Positions 10,624 to 21,824 of a stretch of 64,000 nt of DNA are shown here, one piece after another (the first letter of the stretch is position 1; every line of letters starts with the position of its first letter). The notes under the pieces are model-generated. The model was not told where the DNA came from. It saw only the letters and a program-made list of their open reading frames with translations, and ran no database searches. The translations under genes were made by a program, and so were the position numbers. This DNA comes from Echinarachnius parma. Its lineage: Eukaryota; Echinodermata; Echinoidea; Clypeasteroida; Echinarachniidae. The DNA is taken from positions 43,798-107,797 of the forward strand of contig JBAMJV010008860.1 of assembly GCA_037951105.1 (NCBI GenBank), in the 5' to 3' direction.

Positions 10624-11267
10624 AAACACTCACATACACACATACACATGCGCACCGAACACTTAAATACTCAAACTTCAACACAGACACACACACACAC
10701 ACACACACACACACTTACACATACGCATACTCACACGCACAAACATCCACTCCCGCACGCACGCACGCACTCGCACTCAAACAAACACAAATGCACACAA
10801 ACACCCCACACATGCGCACACACAAACACAAATCCTTACACACGCGTATACACACAAACACAACATTAATAAAACTCCCACATACGCATACAGATACACA
10901 ACACACACCCACACAAACACAAACACATGAATGCACACTCACAAATGCACACAAACAACCACACACGCACATCCACACACACACAAACACACGCACGCAC
11001 ACTCATCCACGCGAGCACTCAAACAAACACAAACACACGCACACACTCAAACAAAAACCCATACCCGTATACACATACACATATACACACACGCACGCAG
11101 GCACTCGCATTCCAACAAACACAAACAAACACATATACACTCACAAACACACACACACGCAAAAAATGCGCACACACGTACACAAAGCCACAAACGCACA
11201 CATTCAAACACACACGCATGTACACCAGTTACATAATCCACCACACATACACATACACACGTATAAA

Positions 11268-11299
<32 letters not shown>

Positions 11300-11304
11300 G
11301 TTGA
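10624..11304. repeat. (CA)n-rich microsatellite tract
   Basis: Almost 700 bp of interrupted ACAC, CACACAAACAC and CGCACA repeats. All reading frames on both strands stay open because the repeat lacks stops; they encode Thr/His or Val/Cys repeats and are not genes. Confidence 0.9.
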
Positions 11305-11446
11305 TACTTCTCTGATTACGTAATTCTGAAGACGGTGCACTGGATTTTCCGACGAACATGAATCGGGCATGAACTAGTGCTCAGTTTGGCCAGACGACGA
11401 AAGAGAACGTAATTTCTCGCCTAAATGACGTCATTTCTTCTAGTAG

Positions 11447-11682
11447 GGGCCACAAATATGGGTGTTCACTGCAGTTTGGGGTACAATTGTTTTACTTGGC
11501 ATACAAACTCCTTGGATCAAAAGAAGAAAATTTATCCAAAGAGACACTCTGTATCAATTATGGAAATTAGGCCTAATTTGCATAGATACAGAGTGTCTCT
11601 TTTGACGAATTTTCTTCTTTTGATCCAAGGAGTATGTATGCCAAGTAAAACAATCGTACCCCAAAATGCAGTCATGGACCCC
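11447..11682. mobile_element. 236-bp fold-back MITE
   Basis: The arms pair over about 100 bases with a centre near 11560. The left contains GGGGTACAATTGTTTTACTT and AGAGACACTCTGTATC, and the right contains the complements of both. It is non-coding. Confidence 0.8.
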
Positions 11683-11757
11683 TTAACCACCCCACCTACT
11701 CGTCGTCCTCAGGTTTGCGAAAAGTCCGTAATATCGAACATTGAGTACGAGTTTACG

Positions 11758-11850
11758 CAAAAGGAGTGGCAGAGGTGGGTATCGAACCCAGCGCCTTTAG
11801 GTTATCAGCCTAGTACGCATCCTATTGCTCCACAACCATCGGCTTGATTC
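11758..11850 (-). tRNA. tRNA-like sequence, probably SINE-derived
   Basis: On the minus strand the sequence shows a perfect B box (GGTTCGATACC), a four-base-pair anticodon stem around CTGATAA (anticodon GAT, which would read Ile) and a weak A box. The expected acceptor stem does not pair, so a functional tRNA is unlikely. I read it as a tRNA-derived repeat head. Confidence 0.45.
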
Positions 11851-11890
11851 GAGGCGGAACAGAAGGGGTTTTGTCTTAGTTTCGGGGATA

Positions 11891-12008
11891 TACCCTAACC
11901 TAAACCCTAACCCTAATTTGGTGGCTATAGGTCAGATTAGTGGCTATAGGTCAGATTTAGTGGCTATAGGTCAGATTTAGTGGCTATAGGTCAGATTTAG
12001 TGGCTATA
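11891..12008. repeat. telomere-like run and 20-bp tandem repeat
   Basis: CCCTAA-type units at 11891-11916 are followed by four to five copies of the 20-mer TGGCTATAGGTCAGATTTAG up to 12008. The telomere-like run is short and irregular (CCTAA, AAACCCTAA), so it is not a chromosome end. Confidence 0.8.
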
Positions 12009-12009
12009 C

Positions 12010-12526
12010 GTATATTTATAACTCGAATTGAATACGCGCGCATTAGTCTCCATTCAAGTCGCCCGATTCCAATTAAACGGGCATACCTTATGGGTGCACG
12101 CTACTAATTATTATCCCCATAGACTTACACACTAAACACCATGATTTCAATCTAAGATCAAATTAAAACGATTGCATGAAGTTTCCTATTTTTTTTATAT
12201 ATCTCTGGTAGATGTATCATGGTAGATCTATCAACAGAAAAAAATTAAAAAAAATTGATGCAGCGGAAAATTAATAAAATGAGCCTTAAACGAAGAATAC
12301 ATATTTTGTAATAGTCTTGTCTGCAGGATTCCATATCTGCATGCTTTGCACTGAATAATCCAATAAAATCATTATTTACCAGATTTATCCAGAATTTGGG
12401 CTTATTATGGAAGATAGCATTACCATAATGCCAAATCCAGCATAAAAATATTTTTGAGAATAGTTTTTGAGAAAAAAGTCGAAAAGCCTGAATTACACCC
12501 GTGTGACCTTATGCGTTAGTGCCGTA
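12010..12526. other. A+T-rich stretch, nothing recognised
   Basis: No ORF of note and no clear repeat. It separates the 20-bp tandem array from a family C terminus. Confidence 0.4.
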
Positions 12527-12607
12527 GTAAACGTGTTTGGGGAAAAAAATATTTCGCCCCCCGGCCTGCTGAAGACCTCAAATAGCCCGGCCTTTTTAGG
12601 GTTTTAA
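12527..12607. mobile_element. family C terminus
   Basis: Reads as the inverted form of the 15008-15056 end of the complete element (complement of AAAGGCCGGGCTATTTGAGG and of GTCTTCAGCAGGCCGG), abutting the TTAA that starts element A. Bases 12527-12555 also resemble the inverted 10003-10027, linking it to the partial copy at 9.3 kb. Confidence 0.6.
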
Positions 12608-13224
12608 AGGGACATTCCCTCTTTTGCAAGTCAAATTTCAAAAGTTGCGAGGTTATTGTCTTATATGAAAGAAAATGTCATTTAACAGCATGCCTGAACA
12701 AATTAGGGCTTGAAATATCTTTTTCGTGGAGTTATAGACCTAAAACTAATAAAGCGACAACCAACGGTTAATTGTGCATTTACGTGTATTCACCCAGTGA
12801 GGAAGTTCGTACACGGATTCCACGAAGTACCACAACGCTATGCGTGACCCCTACGTGACCCGCACACAAATAACAATAGCCGTGACCGAATTCTAAACCA
12901 AATAACCAAACCTCGCTTAAACTGACTACATGTAATTACATATTCTTCATTTTTGAGATTTTTCCCGTGACATACCTTTATAAATGTCGGCTTCACAATA
13001 CCTTTACAAGAATAAGTACAATATTGTTGTAATATTATGCTAAATCAGTCAAACTCTTTTATTGACCGATATATAGTTTGATGGAGGGACGCATTCGTTT
13101 TTTATTCGTAGAATCCAAATTACAGGGCTGTTCGATCTGATTTTTTTTGTGTGTGTTACATTCATCCCCATTCGTCAACTGGAAACTGTTCAGACGTTTT
13201 GTAAAAGAGGGACTGTCCCTTTAA
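12604..13224. mobile_element. family A/B MITE, uninterrupted copy A
   Basis: Ends are TTAAAGGGACATTCCCTCTT at the left and the complement of TTAAAGGGACAGTCCCTCTT at the right. Its halves match, in inverted order, the two halves of element B at 14625-15885, so A shows what B looked like before family C landed in it. Confidence 0.85.
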
Positions 13225-14047
13225 GAGTATTAACCCGTTTTCCTTGTTCCTCTCAGACATCAGCCAGATATCCTCCACTTGACCTGATTCAGCTCCATTG
13301 TGCACCGGCCTCTGAACCCTAGCCATGGTCTCTAATCATTTTCCCATTCATTCCAATTCTCTCCTTTGTACCACTTTATTACGGGCTTTTCGCAACCTCA
13401 ACGCGGACATAGAATTTGCGGGTCGTATGCAAATTCGCCTACTTCCAGATAGAAAAAGAGGCCCGAGTGTTCTTGAGTTGAAATCACCGACGGTTTTACG
13501 ACAGAATTGCGTCCGTGCTATACGACCGCCCGATCAGGCACCAACCAATCAGAGCGCTCCCTGCACGGAGCGAGGTCAAACGTTCATCCCAATCGCTCGC
13601 ACGTGTGTAGTGTCCGCGTTCACCGAATTGCGAAACCGGTTGTAAGCGAGAGTTGTTTGTGCGCGGCGGAATACCAATAGATCGTTCCTGGGTCGCTGAA
13701 AGCCGCGTACGTCCCTGAGCGAAACATCTGATCACCAGCTATTTACTAGCACATTGCTCTCATTCCATCAATCATGCTTCACTTCACTTCACCGGGTTGC
13801 TCCCTCTTCCCTCCCTCTTCTTCTCTATTGGTTACTTTGGGTAATGAATATTTAGTATTCGTGTTATATGTTACCTGATTGGTTGTGAATCTTTGTGACT
13901 TGAGAATATATTTTGTATAATTAAATCGAAGGGCTCTAAGGCATGCCCAGGCTACTCAGGTTGGAGTTGGTCATCAACTAAGAAGGTTGTTTCTTGTGTA
14001 GTTCTGTTGTGGAGTCCTACCCGCGCAGGGAGCAAACTTCCTCCCCA
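13225..14047. other. unassigned, moderately GC-rich patch
   Basis: It contains a CpG-richer segment at 13490-13720 with CCAAT-type sequence (ACCAATCAGAGCGC) and ends just before a truncated LINE. AGTATTA occurs at both borders (13227 and about 14046), which could mark a solo LTR with a short target duplication, but the expected TG terminus is absent. Function unknown. Confidence 0.3.
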
Positions 14048-14600
14048 CAGTATTATTAAATTACAAAAAAGAGCCGCAAGGAAGATTTCATGTAGTAATT
14101 TTCATACCCCGTCCAAGGAAATGTTTAGTCAGCTGAAGTGGTTACCATATTTTAATGATCGTGTGACATATTTTAAATGTGTTTTTATGTACAAATGCAT
14201 TCATCGCCTTTCCTCTAATTTGTATTATGATGCGTTTGTTTTTGTTTCTGATACTTATTCATTTAATACTAGACATGCGACAAATCTGAACTTAACTATT
14301 CCTAAGGCTGGCACAGAACCACATAAACATTCTTTATTTTACTCTTCTATATCCCTCTGGAATTATTTACCCATTGAAATTAAAACTACAAATTCCCTGA
14401 ATATTTTTAAACAGAAAATTAAACAATATCTATTCAATAACCTTGCCTTATAGTCTGAAATCGTAATGAATGTTATCTTGCTATTATTTATTGAATTTTT
14501 ATATTTGTAATTTAATTGATGAAATAATAATATGTGCAGCATTTATGTTGTTTTGATATCATGAATAAACCCTATTCAAAATATATGTGTATATAAAATG
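14048..14600 (+). pseudogene. 5'-truncated LINE 3' end, copy 2
   Basis: Starts at the TATTATTAAATTAC point shared with the LINE at 5.57 kb. It encodes the C-terminal region (QLKWLPYFNDRVTYFK to FKQKIKQYLFNNLAL, stop at about 14451), then a 3' UTR ending in AATAAACCCTATT. The C-terminal frame is intact here. It carries no RT, so it is a dead-on-arrival insertion. Confidence 0.85.
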
Positions 14601-14624
14601 CAGTATTTTAATATTTGTTAACCT

Positions 14625-15885
14625 TTAAAAGGGACTGTTCGCCTTTTACAAATTGTCTGAACAGTTTCCAGTAGACAGATGAGGATGAATGTAACACACA
14701 CACAACAATTCAGATCGAACAGCCCTGTAATTTGGATTTTACGAAGGAAAAACGAATGCGCCCCTCCATCAAACTATATATTGGTCAATAAAGGAGTTTA
14801 ACTGATTAAGCATAATATTACAACAATATTGTACTTATTCTTGTAAAGGTATTGTGAAGCCGACATTTGCAAAGGTATATCACGGAAAAGGTCTCGAAAA
14901 TGAAGAATATACAATTACATGTAGTCAGTTTTAGTGAGTTTTCGTTATTTTGTTTAGTATTCGCTTACGCCGTTGTTCGATCACAATCTGTGCGCGGGTC
15001 ACGCACATTAACCCTAAAAAGGCCGGGCTATTTGAGGTCTTCAGCAGGCCGGGGGGGGCCATTATGCCCCCCCCCCCCCCCCCCAAGATCTCTGCCGCGG
15101 AGCGGTTGATCGCCGTGAAAATTTGCACGCATGATGAGTGAAGTGTATAGAATACAATGGTAATTTTAATTTTTTGAGAAATTCATTAATTTGCATATTT
15201 ATGGTAATTTATGCAAATAAGGTCATACAATTCATATTTTAACCCATAAATCATATATTCTTCATAATTAAACATTGGTTTTCACTACATATATTCTTTA
15301 GAGCATTTGGAATAATAATGCGACACAAACATTTGGAAGAGCCAGGTTATTCCTTATGTTTTCTATTGTTTTTATAATTTCTTATGTATTTCTTTGTTTT
15401 TTTTACTTAATGTATTTTATTGTTTTTGTTGTTTATTTTATTTCTAACTATAATTCAACTATTTTGAACCCCAAAACAAACATATAAGATGTAAACAAGA
15501 CCAAATAACCAATGATACACCTCTTTTTTCGAAAACTGATATTTCCATATGTTTTGTAAACAAAACTTTTTGTTTTAAAATATGCGCAAGACCCAAAAGA
15601 AAAAAGTCACTAAGCAGCGGCGCGTCATCTTACCGCGTTTTGTAGCAATCAAAAAAATCGCGGAGGGGGGGGGGGGGGGCCTTATTAGGGTTAAGGTGGT
15701 ACTCCGTGGAATGCGCCGTGAGTAAAATTGTGTGGTTTTATTATTTTGAGGTCTATAACTCCACGGAAAGAGATTTCAAGCCCTAATTTTTTTAGGCATG
15801 CTGTTAAATGAAATTTTCTTTCATATAAGACAATAACCTCACAACTTTTGAAATTTGGCTTGCAAAAGGCGGACAGTCCCTTTAA
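14625..15885. mobile_element. family A/B MITE, copy B, carrying nested element C
   Basis: Termini are TTAAAAGGGACTGTTCGCCT at the left and the complement of TTAAAGGGACTGTCCGCCTT at the right. The outer parts match element A in reverse; the middle (15008-15694) is a later insertion of family C. It starts 25 bp after the LINE tail. Confidence 0.85.
15008..15694. mobile_element. family C MITE, complete and nested in B
   Basis: Bounded by TTAACCCTAAAAAGGCC and the complement of TTAACCCTAATAAGGCC, with G/C runs just inside each end. TTAA flanks both sides. Element A lacks it at the equivalent site (near 12800-12850), which supports insertion with a TTAA duplication. Confidence 0.85.
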
Positions 15886-15967
15886 ACAATATAATTTATA
15901 TATTTTCTTAAGTTAGGGGATATGGAAATAGAGATATAGGTTATGCCTTTATCCCAGTCGAACTCAC

Positions 15968-16171
15968 CTTTCTCCTTGACCCAGTGCGAGAACGAGTCCT
16001 CCAGAAATTCATAGTAAAACTCCACCCGCTCCACTTCAGTCTTGCCTGTCTTGTCTGTCTTGCCTCTCATGTCTGTCATGTGTATCATGTTTGTCTTGCC
16101 TGTCTTGTCTGTCTTGTCTGTCTTGTCTGTCTTGTCTTTGATACATTTATCCATCACTTGCCTGGCGAGGT
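15968..16171 (-). CDS. TRPA-like exon: pre-TM linker with KTD repeat
   Basis: Acceptor AG at 16173-16172 and donor GTGAGT from 15967. The 204-nt exon completes the D codon of MPD, then encodes LARQVMDKCIKDK, a run of Lys-Thr-Asp/Gly repeats, and ERVEFYYEFLEDSFSHWVKEK before the donor. The conserved ends fit the TRPA linker before the first membrane helix. The middle is a 9-bp microsatellite (ACAGACAAG units, about 16045-16140) expanded in frame. This is the last TRPA exon found; nothing further downstream on this strand to base 1 resembles the membrane domain. Confidence 0.8.
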
Positions 16172-16199
16172 CTGTTTAGAAATAAAGGAATACAAACAT

Positions 16200-17400
16200 A
16201 AATAGTTGCTATTCATAAGATTTTTAACTGCCTTGAATCCTTAAAGAGACAGTGGGTTTATTCCCATGTTACCGTCTGATATGGAGTGATGGTTTCGTTT
16301 TATAGATAAAAATGAAACCGGTTAAGTGGCAAAACATCGCACTTCCAGTAGTCATACCAGTTTAGTGATTCACACTTTGTACTATTCTACTACGCCTACG
16401 ACTGGATGAATGATGATTTACATCAACTAGTTCAGTTTTAGGTATAGGATTAGTGTTGGGATTTGGGTTGGGGTAGAAATCTTTGTTGGTTTATGACAAA
16501 TTTAAAAGCAGAGCAATTGTCGACTGGCAAATAATTATTTAATGGAATCGTTCCGTATTATCATGATTATCCCCATCTCCAAATTGGTCTTCCTTCAAGG
16601 AACTCACATGGGTTAGTTGTGTTATATGATATTTGCTCCAGTATAAACAAATTGACGGTTCACCGCGTTAGTGCACCCGACTGTTGATTTACTAAAATTG
16701 CAGCTACATGTATGTGCACAAGGGCTCAATTAAAGGTAACTGGGCAAGGATACATTTGGACCCCGAGGAGGTGAAAGCCTTTGTGTTAATGATCTTCTCA
16801 ATGCCCGACAATGGCAATATCCTACAACTAATACAAGTCTGTCATGAGGAAGGTATACTACACAGTAGTAAAATTCTTTAACCACCATCCACCACTGCAA
16901 CATCGAGAATATTTTGATGAAGAATAATGCTATATTCTGTTTCAATTGTTGTAAGAATATGAATATTCATGACACATCGACTGAGGGGTAAATACCACAT
17001 CCGACAAAAAGTCTGTCACAAGGGAGGGACTAGTAAAGAAAGATTGTTATATTTGTAAACCATCTACCAACATCTATAACACTGAGAATCATCTAATGTG
17101 GAATATAGTTACGTACTGCCTAGTACATATATGTAAAATCATTTATGTAAACGATCTTCTCAATGCCCATGAGCCGCTTGGAAGGAATGCTCCCCAGTGA
17201 GTGGAGATGGTGCACACGATGTGTGTGGGATGGCATCGTACCCTATATGCCCGGGGTATATAGTATAAAATGCTTAGAGATGACATTGTTTCATATTACG
17301 AGCTTTATGTATATCAAACTTATTTGTGGAATATAGTACTGCCTAGTATGTGAAAGCCTTTATGTGAACGATCTTCTCGTGTTTGTGATTTAGGAAATAC
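16200..17400. other. TRPA intron with a repeated 35-bp motif
   Basis: A motif like GTGAAAGCCTTTGTGTTAATG followed by GATCTTCTCAATGCCC recurs near 16770, 17130 and 17352, and SINE-like text (GGAGATGGTGCACACGATG, then AAATGCTTAGAGATGA) lies at 17190-17290. No exon is visible. Confidence 0.45.
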
Positions 17401-17525
17401 AAACATGTTCATGTATACAAGCAAACAAACAAACATACATACATAAATACAGCAAACAAACAAGCACACAAACAAACAAACAAACAAGCACACAAACAAA
17501 CAAACAAACAAACAAACAAACAAAC
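17383..17525. repeat. (CAAA)n tract, left arm of an exon-flanking inverted repeat
   Basis: CAAACAAACAAA and CAAGCACAC units. It begins with GTTTGTGATTTAGGAAATAC, whose near-exact complement (ATATTTCCTAAATCACAAAA) lies at about 17845-17864 beyond a TG-rich tract. The 122-nt TRPA exon is between the arms. Confidence 0.8.
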
Positions 17526-17581
17526 CCTTCAGTTGTTGTGAACAATCTTTTCATAATCGTGTTTATAACTGCATGACATAC

Positions 17582-17703
17582 CTGGCATTTGTCTAATGAG
17601 TTTCCTCATGGGCGTATCTCTCTTTTTGGTATCGGTGTTGGTCATCGAAACAGACATCACTTCCTTCCACTTGTCATGCCTCAAAATCAGTTTCACAATA
17701 TCC
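17582..17703 (-). CDS. TRPA-like exon: end of ankyrin domain
   Basis: Acceptor AG at 17705-17704, donor GTATGT from 17581. The exon supplies the final G of a GAG codon and then DIVKLILRHDKWKEVMS, a short Thr/Asn-rich linker and KKRDTPMRKLIRQMP, ending one base into the next codon. This matches the last ankyrin helix and the following segment of TRPA channels. The upstream exon ends in GA, so the joined codon gives E and phase is kept across the 10.4-kb intron. Confidence 0.85.
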
Positions 17704-18262
17704 CTTTAAAGAAAAAAGGAATCGTTTACAAATATATTTAAATTGTATGTTTGTCAGTTTTTTTGTTTGTTCTTGTGTGTATGTGTGTGCTTTTGTTTGT
17801 TGTGTGTATGCATGTTTTGTCTGTGGATTTGCTTGTTTGTTTATATTTCCTAAATCACAAAACAAACATACCACAATGATATAGTAAAGCGGGGGTTAGC
17901 ACGATTTAGCAGAGATGCAAGACAACCATGTTTTTCCTTGGGGTCCCACAAGGTTGTTCTTACGAATGCTTAGTCAAGATTTGCCCAATATTGCAACATC
18001 TAATGTACGCAACTCAGGTTTTGCAATATATTTTCAAAGGAAAATTGGCGTTAACAATTATGTTCCAGTTAAAAAATAAAGGCCGCTATTGAAACAGTCA
18101 GAAAGCTTGCACCAGATTTACCCGATATATGAACAATAAATGTACGGGACTCGTGTTTGCAGTTCCCTTCGTTTACAAGCATATTCAAATTAAAATAAAA
18201 TTAACCTAGATGGATCTTCGACTGCGCGCAGTTGAAAATGATGCCACCGCCATTGCGCGATT

Positions 18263-19069
18263 TATATACTCCTCACAAAAAGTTCCGCAATCCAAGTTTG
18301 AGTGTTCATATCTCTCATATTACTTAATTACAGTTCTTGAATGTGGTATCATTGGAAAGCTTGTATTCTCCCCAATACATTGATATGACATTTGCTATGT
18401 ATATCTTATCATGGAATGTGCATGACACTCGAATATGGGGCAAAGTCAAAAGTGTAATGTCGCAAAATGCATTGATATTGTCAATAGTGTACCCTCATTT
18501 TGTTGGAAGAATAAAGTGTTCTCACGCGTGAATGTCAATGGCGAATTATCATTTTCTTTGGAGAATGAAATGTGTCTTTATGAATTTGAGGTGGTGCAGT
18601 ATTGTTTGTGTATGCTGTTAGGAAGGTGTAATGTGTTTTATTGACTGATTGAGAAATTATCATTATTTTTGACTTTTACACACTATTGCCGCAGGTTTGT
18701 CAGTTGTCCACCACAATTACATAACAAACGTCACTTTTGCGTTTTCCAAACAACAGGTAAATGATAATACGCCATTGACATCATGCATTATCGCCCCAAC
18801 ATCATTCGAAACATCACTATTTCTTCCAATTACATGATAAATCATATTGACAATATAATTGCATTTTGCAACATGTGACTTTTGACTTTGCCCCATATTC
18901 GGATATAATGCACATTCCATGATACAATCTCCATAACAAGTGTCATACCAATTTAAAGGGGTGTAAACAAGCTTTCCAATGATACCAAATTTATGAACGG
19001 TAATTAAAGTAATAGGAGAGATATGAACGCTCAAACTTGAATTGCGGAACTTTTTGTGAGGGGTATATA
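18263..19069. mobile_element. 800-bp fold-back element
   Basis: The outermost 55 bases are inverted copies (CTCACAAAAAGTTCCGCAAT at the left, its complement at the right), and complementarity continues almost to the centre near 18665: GAATATGGGGCAAAGTCAAA and TTGGAAGAA blocks occur on both arms. TATATA lies at both edges, so a TA target is likely. It has no transposase. Confidence 0.8.
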
Positions 19070-19129
19070 TCAAGCCCAAATTAACATGCACCTTTTTAAT
19101 TTGTCAACTCAATTTTCATAGTAAGCTGT

Positions 19130-19479
19130 CTACCAGATCTGATATATCACAATTATGAGCTATTTTTGCGTATATATGAGCCGTGACCTGGACCTTTGAC
19201 CTAATGACCCCACAATCTTATAAGTTTATTAGCTCCCCAAGATACAAATAGGAACCAAGTTTGATGGTTATTTGTGAACTGGTTCTTGAGATATTGCAAT
19301 TACAAGCTATTTTGGCATAATAATGAGCCTTGTGACCTTGACATTTGTCCTCATAACTCCAAAATCTAATCAGTTCATTGGCACCCCAAGATACATACAC
19401 AAACAAAGGTTGGTGAGAACTCGTCAATCGGTTCTTGTGATAACGCGATCACAAAGAACGGGACGTACGGACGTACGTA
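19130..19479. repeat. old dispersed repeat with GTGACCTTGAC phrases
   Basis: Two diverged copies of a unit with GAGCTATTTT/GAGCC, a TGACCTTGACxTTTG phrase and CCCCAAGATACA, ending in GGACGTACGGACGTAC. The sequence resumes at 27262 (TACGTACGGACGG, then GCCTACGGCTACTTCGTTGC), showing that the 7.78 kb between was inserted later at a TA. The phrase resembles nuclear-receptor half-sites, but it is simply part of the repeat. Confidence 0.6.
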
Positions 19480-19683
19480 CACTGGTCTAAAAAAGAAACT
19501 TATAATTTTTCACATGGTCATATCTTGAAAATCTCTCCATCAAAATTAACCAAAATGACACACGGGATTAATTAAAAGGATACTTGAGTTCTGGTAAAGA
19601 GAGTATAGTTTTGGTCAAACTGAATTTTAGTAACCAAAACATGCACCATTACGGCTTATGCCGAAAGGGTGGGTAGCGTCGCG

Positions 19684-20394
19684 TTAAAGTGGACTTCCAC
19701 ACGATTTCAAGCTTCTAATGATTGAAAGACAAGATATTCTAAGTCATTAAAAAAAAAAATTGTATGAAAAAAGTATGATTGTGGGTTCTTAAAATTGGCT
19801 TTGAAATTATAATGACACAAATTCGCGAGCGAGCTTGTTCTATCCCACAATGCATCAATTTGTGACGTACGACCCTCACTATGCGCCTATCTATGTTTTT
19901 ACACTGCAGCGAATGTGTTCTTTTGATCGAACCAATACAATGCTCGATTATGAATAGTTAAGTCCACGATGCGCCATTGAACCGTGCCTTTGAGCATTAC
20001 TGCTTTGTTGAACCGTTCGAAAATACTTGCCTGCCCGAAATTGTAACACGTTTGGCTTTCATTGGAATTTGAATAGACACACAGTCCTGTAAACCTGGTT
20101 ATTGAATTTACTGGCTCTGCATGACCGGCTATTATGAATGACACATGCAGTGATAACAATGCAGTGGCATCGGATTGAAGCCTACTCAAGAAATTGTCAA
20201 CTGTGAGGGTGTTACGTAAGGGTCTATTGATTGTGAGCAGTAAATTTAATTATTTCCTCAGAGTTAATGACATTAGAAAAAATCTCTTATAAATCAACCA
20301 AAGAGAGTCAAACCCTGAAAATATTTAGGCACATCCCTAGATTTATTTCTAATATACTGTATTTTTGTTTAACTCGTCCGGGTTTCTTCTTTAA
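19684..20394. mobile_element. MITE E, copy 1
   Basis: A 711-bp copy of the element at 48040-48747, same orientation and about nine bases in ten identical by eye. Ends are TTAAAGTGGACTTCC and the complement of TTAAAGAAGAAACCC. It adjoins the left terminus of unit F. It is non-coding. Confidence 0.75.
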
Positions 20395-21824
20395 TGTTGT
20401 ATTCTAATAAAGCTCAGTTGCGAATCATGTGTGTTTGATTGTGTCCCTGAAAGTATATAAAACTTATGAAGGGCCTATTTGATCAAAATACACATTTACT
20501 AAAGAGTCTACATCTACGGTTACCTCTTGAGCAAATTGAGTACACAAGATATGACGTCATACAAATCTATTTTTTGAATTTTCAAATTTGAACTTCATTT
20601 ACCGAAAGAGCATACAAAATAATGTCCAAATACCAAAAACCAATTAAATATGTTAAAGGCACACAAGCGTGGGTATGTAGATGGCGCTATTTTACCACAC
20701 GAGGCCGCCGCCATGACAGTTCACGAAGATCAACACGATGTTTCGGACCCTTTCGCGATCTGCGTGGATGTGCGCGAGCGCCGGCCGCGCCGTGCGTGAC
20801 TACGCTGTGTGCAATCAACGCACGAACAGTGGCTATACGAACGTGTACACGTAAAATAATACAGAAATAGTACTTCCAATTTTCAATCGTTTACTGCTAT
20901 ACAGCGATTTCGTTTTATTTAGATAACAATAATTTATCATTTCTGTATTAAATATGATTTATAGTTCCATAATTATGATTTATATTTCTGTACATTTTGT
21001 TATAGAAGGCCAAGGACAATCAAACGATATAATTATACCTTGACAGTTCAGTGCCTCATACTTATTTTCCCCCATTCAAGCTAACTTGTACTAGCGAGGC
21101 CCTTATCCGACCCCAAATAAATGTTTCTCTATAAAGACGACCCTATATAAGCCTACATATCATGCGGTAAATTGAAAACTTCACGTCTCAACATTGTTGC
21201 CATTCGCCGTAAGGCCTGTATTATATGTACAGTTTATTGTTTGTACAAGTGTTGATACCATCGCACTGCTACTAGTTTGGCCATATAGCCTGGCGTAGGT
21301 TTGGTAAGGAAGTGGACCAACACATTCCGCGCGCCGTGTAAAAAAAATCCCAGTGGTTTGTATACGGCAATTTAGGATACAGCTTCCCCCAAGCACTGGC
21401 CGGGAGTACGTGAGAAGAAGCGGCACGAATGTTGTGTATATGAACTGTACTTGGGTTTGATGCGGACGTAACGTGGGGCAATACGTTACACTATATGTTT
21501 GATCCCTTCATTTTGCCATAATGAACTCTCACAAAATAATGAAAAATGTTTACAGTGGAATATATATATTTAGTGGGTTAATCAGCTAACCTACGACAAC
21601 TGTAAACTGACATATACACGAAGGTAAAGTGAACGTTCCATCCTCTCAAGAGAAGTGTATAATGAATCTAATTTCAATCATTATCATACATTTAGTTATT
21701 ATAGTACTATTTTCATCCAAAACCTCTACATTATAATTATACTATCATCCTCATCATCACTGCAACTATCACGGTACCACCGCTATGATATTATAATTAT
21801 CATCAACATCATCCAGTGGCGTAC
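20395..21824. other. unit F interior with a CpG-rich patch
   Basis: A GC- and CpG-rich block at about 20650-20850 stands out (GCGCGAGCGCCGGCCGCGCC). It is followed by A+T-rich DNA and, at 21170-21500, a mixed-composition stretch with short minus-strand ORFs that I do not recognise. No transposase motif seen. Confidence 0.4.

Noticed and set aside
10449-11370. Long Thr/His and Val/Cys ORFs on both strands
   Set aside because: They lie in (CA)n repeats, which lack stop codons in every frame; composition explains them fully.
11758-11850. Functional tRNA-Ile(GAT)
   Set aside because: The B box and anticodon stem are good but the acceptor strands do not pair.
11891-11916. Telomere or chromosome end
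   Set aside because: Only a few irregular CCCTAA units, surrounded by interstitial repeats. The TTAACCCTAA of family C is likewise a transposon terminus.
13227-14050. Solo LTR between AGTATTA repeats
   Set aside because: One AGTATTA overlaps sequence native to the LINE 5' edge and no TG...CA termini are present, so the match may be chance.
19190-19340. Nuclear-receptor response elements (TGACCTTGAC phrases)
   Set aside because: The phrases are part of a diverged repeat that is duplicated as a whole; nothing singles them out as regulatory sites.
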